Origin: Bacteroidaceae bacterium | Lineage (GTDB): Bacteria; Bacteroidota; Bacteroidia; Bacteroidales; Bacteroidaceae | NCBI GenBank assembly: GCA_017520935.1 | Contig: JAFXEF010000014.1 | Coordinates: 1-42,956 of the forward strand | Reading direction: 5' to 3' | DNA length: 42,956 bases | In this document: positions 42,880 through 42,956 of the stretch, piece after piece | Layout of the letters: every line of letters starts with the position of its first letter | Numbering within the stretch: the stretch's first letter is position 1 | Made by a program: the position numbers and the translations under genes | The notes under the pieces: model-generated | Told to the model about the DNA's origin: nothing | Databases searched by the model: none | The model's input: the letters and a program-made list of their open reading frames with translations, nothing else

Positions 42880-42956
42880 CATGCTGAGTATCTTTTCTGT
42901 TACTTACCTCTACGGATACCATCAGCCGTATGCTCAAAGCTGCTCTTCGGAGTGGC

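Larger units (their letters stand above)
42358..42956. other. gene-free right end of the window
   Basis: No gene is seen. It contains a 21-bp direct repeat pair at 42724 and 42746, a 26-bp palindrome at 42750-42775, a short TATCCGGATA near 42382 that repeats the core of the DASS terminator, and a TATCTTTG promoter box at 42872-42879 pointing right, out of the window. Confidence 0.5.

Noticed and set aside
1..42956. tRNA or rRNA genes
   Set aside because: I saw no cloverleaf with a TTC-loop and no rRNA-like sequence on either strand.

Overview
The window looks like chromosomal DNA of a member of the Bacteroidales (Bacteroidetes). Support comes from many TAnnTTTG-type -7 promoter boxes, a GLPGLI/TonB-receptor-like operon, a fused SecDF, a C10 (streptopain-type) protease with a GIYIVDGKK-type C-terminal tail, a PduO-type adenosyltransferase, a propionate/succinate-type CoA-transferase and a bacterial inositol-phosphate synthase. 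I cannot name the genus from sequence alone.

Layout. (1) 1-2455: a phage-derived fragment with an S24 repressor (cut by the window edge), a small unknown ORF and a large terminase, with no other phage genes to its right. (2) 2681-6951: a minus-strand operon of an outer-membrane beta-barrel protein, a periplasmic protein of unknown function and a GLPGLI protein. Its promoter carries a 15-bp direct repeat at 22-bp pitch. A 192-bp MITE-like element (7105-7296) lies upstream, and a solo copy of its end overlaps the stop codon of the last gene. (3) 7441-10072: a minus-strand hipB-hipS-hipT toxin-antitoxin operon with a metallo-beta-lactamase-fold gene as likely fourth member, preceded by three copies of an ACCCTATCGGGT operator. 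(4) 10667-16891: seven same-strand, nearly gapless genes. They encode an XRE regulator, an EcoRI-type adenine methyltransferase, a DUF262-HNH nuclease, an unrecognised 315-aa protein, a four-helix membrane protein, a NdpA-type nucleoid-associated protein and an AlbA_2/ATPase protein with a DHAS repeat. The whole stretch is AT-rich and bracketed by an almost identical 21-bp direct repeat at 10454 and 17145, so it looks like one transferred defence cassette. (5) 16892-17848: a gene-free stretch with hairpins, a G9 tract and three 23-bp tandem repeats. (6) 17849-42294: ordinary host genes (C10 protease, cobalamin adenosyltransferase, RibF, HAD phosphatase, DASS transporter, BNR protein, C1B peptidase, CoA-transferase, SecDF, EEP hydrolase plus two rhomboids, LpdA, inositol-phosphate synthase). 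(7) 42295-42956: a gene-free end with a strong terminator and a 26-bp perfect palindrome.

The best candidate for an undescribed system is the three-gene unit at 13101-15502 (unknown soluble protein, four-TM protein, NdpA-family DNA-binding protein). Its genes overlap by 14 bp at both junctions, and it sits inside the restriction-modification cassette. By architecture only, it resembles membrane-sensor plus DNA-binding-effector defence systems such as Kiwa. That comparison is inference.
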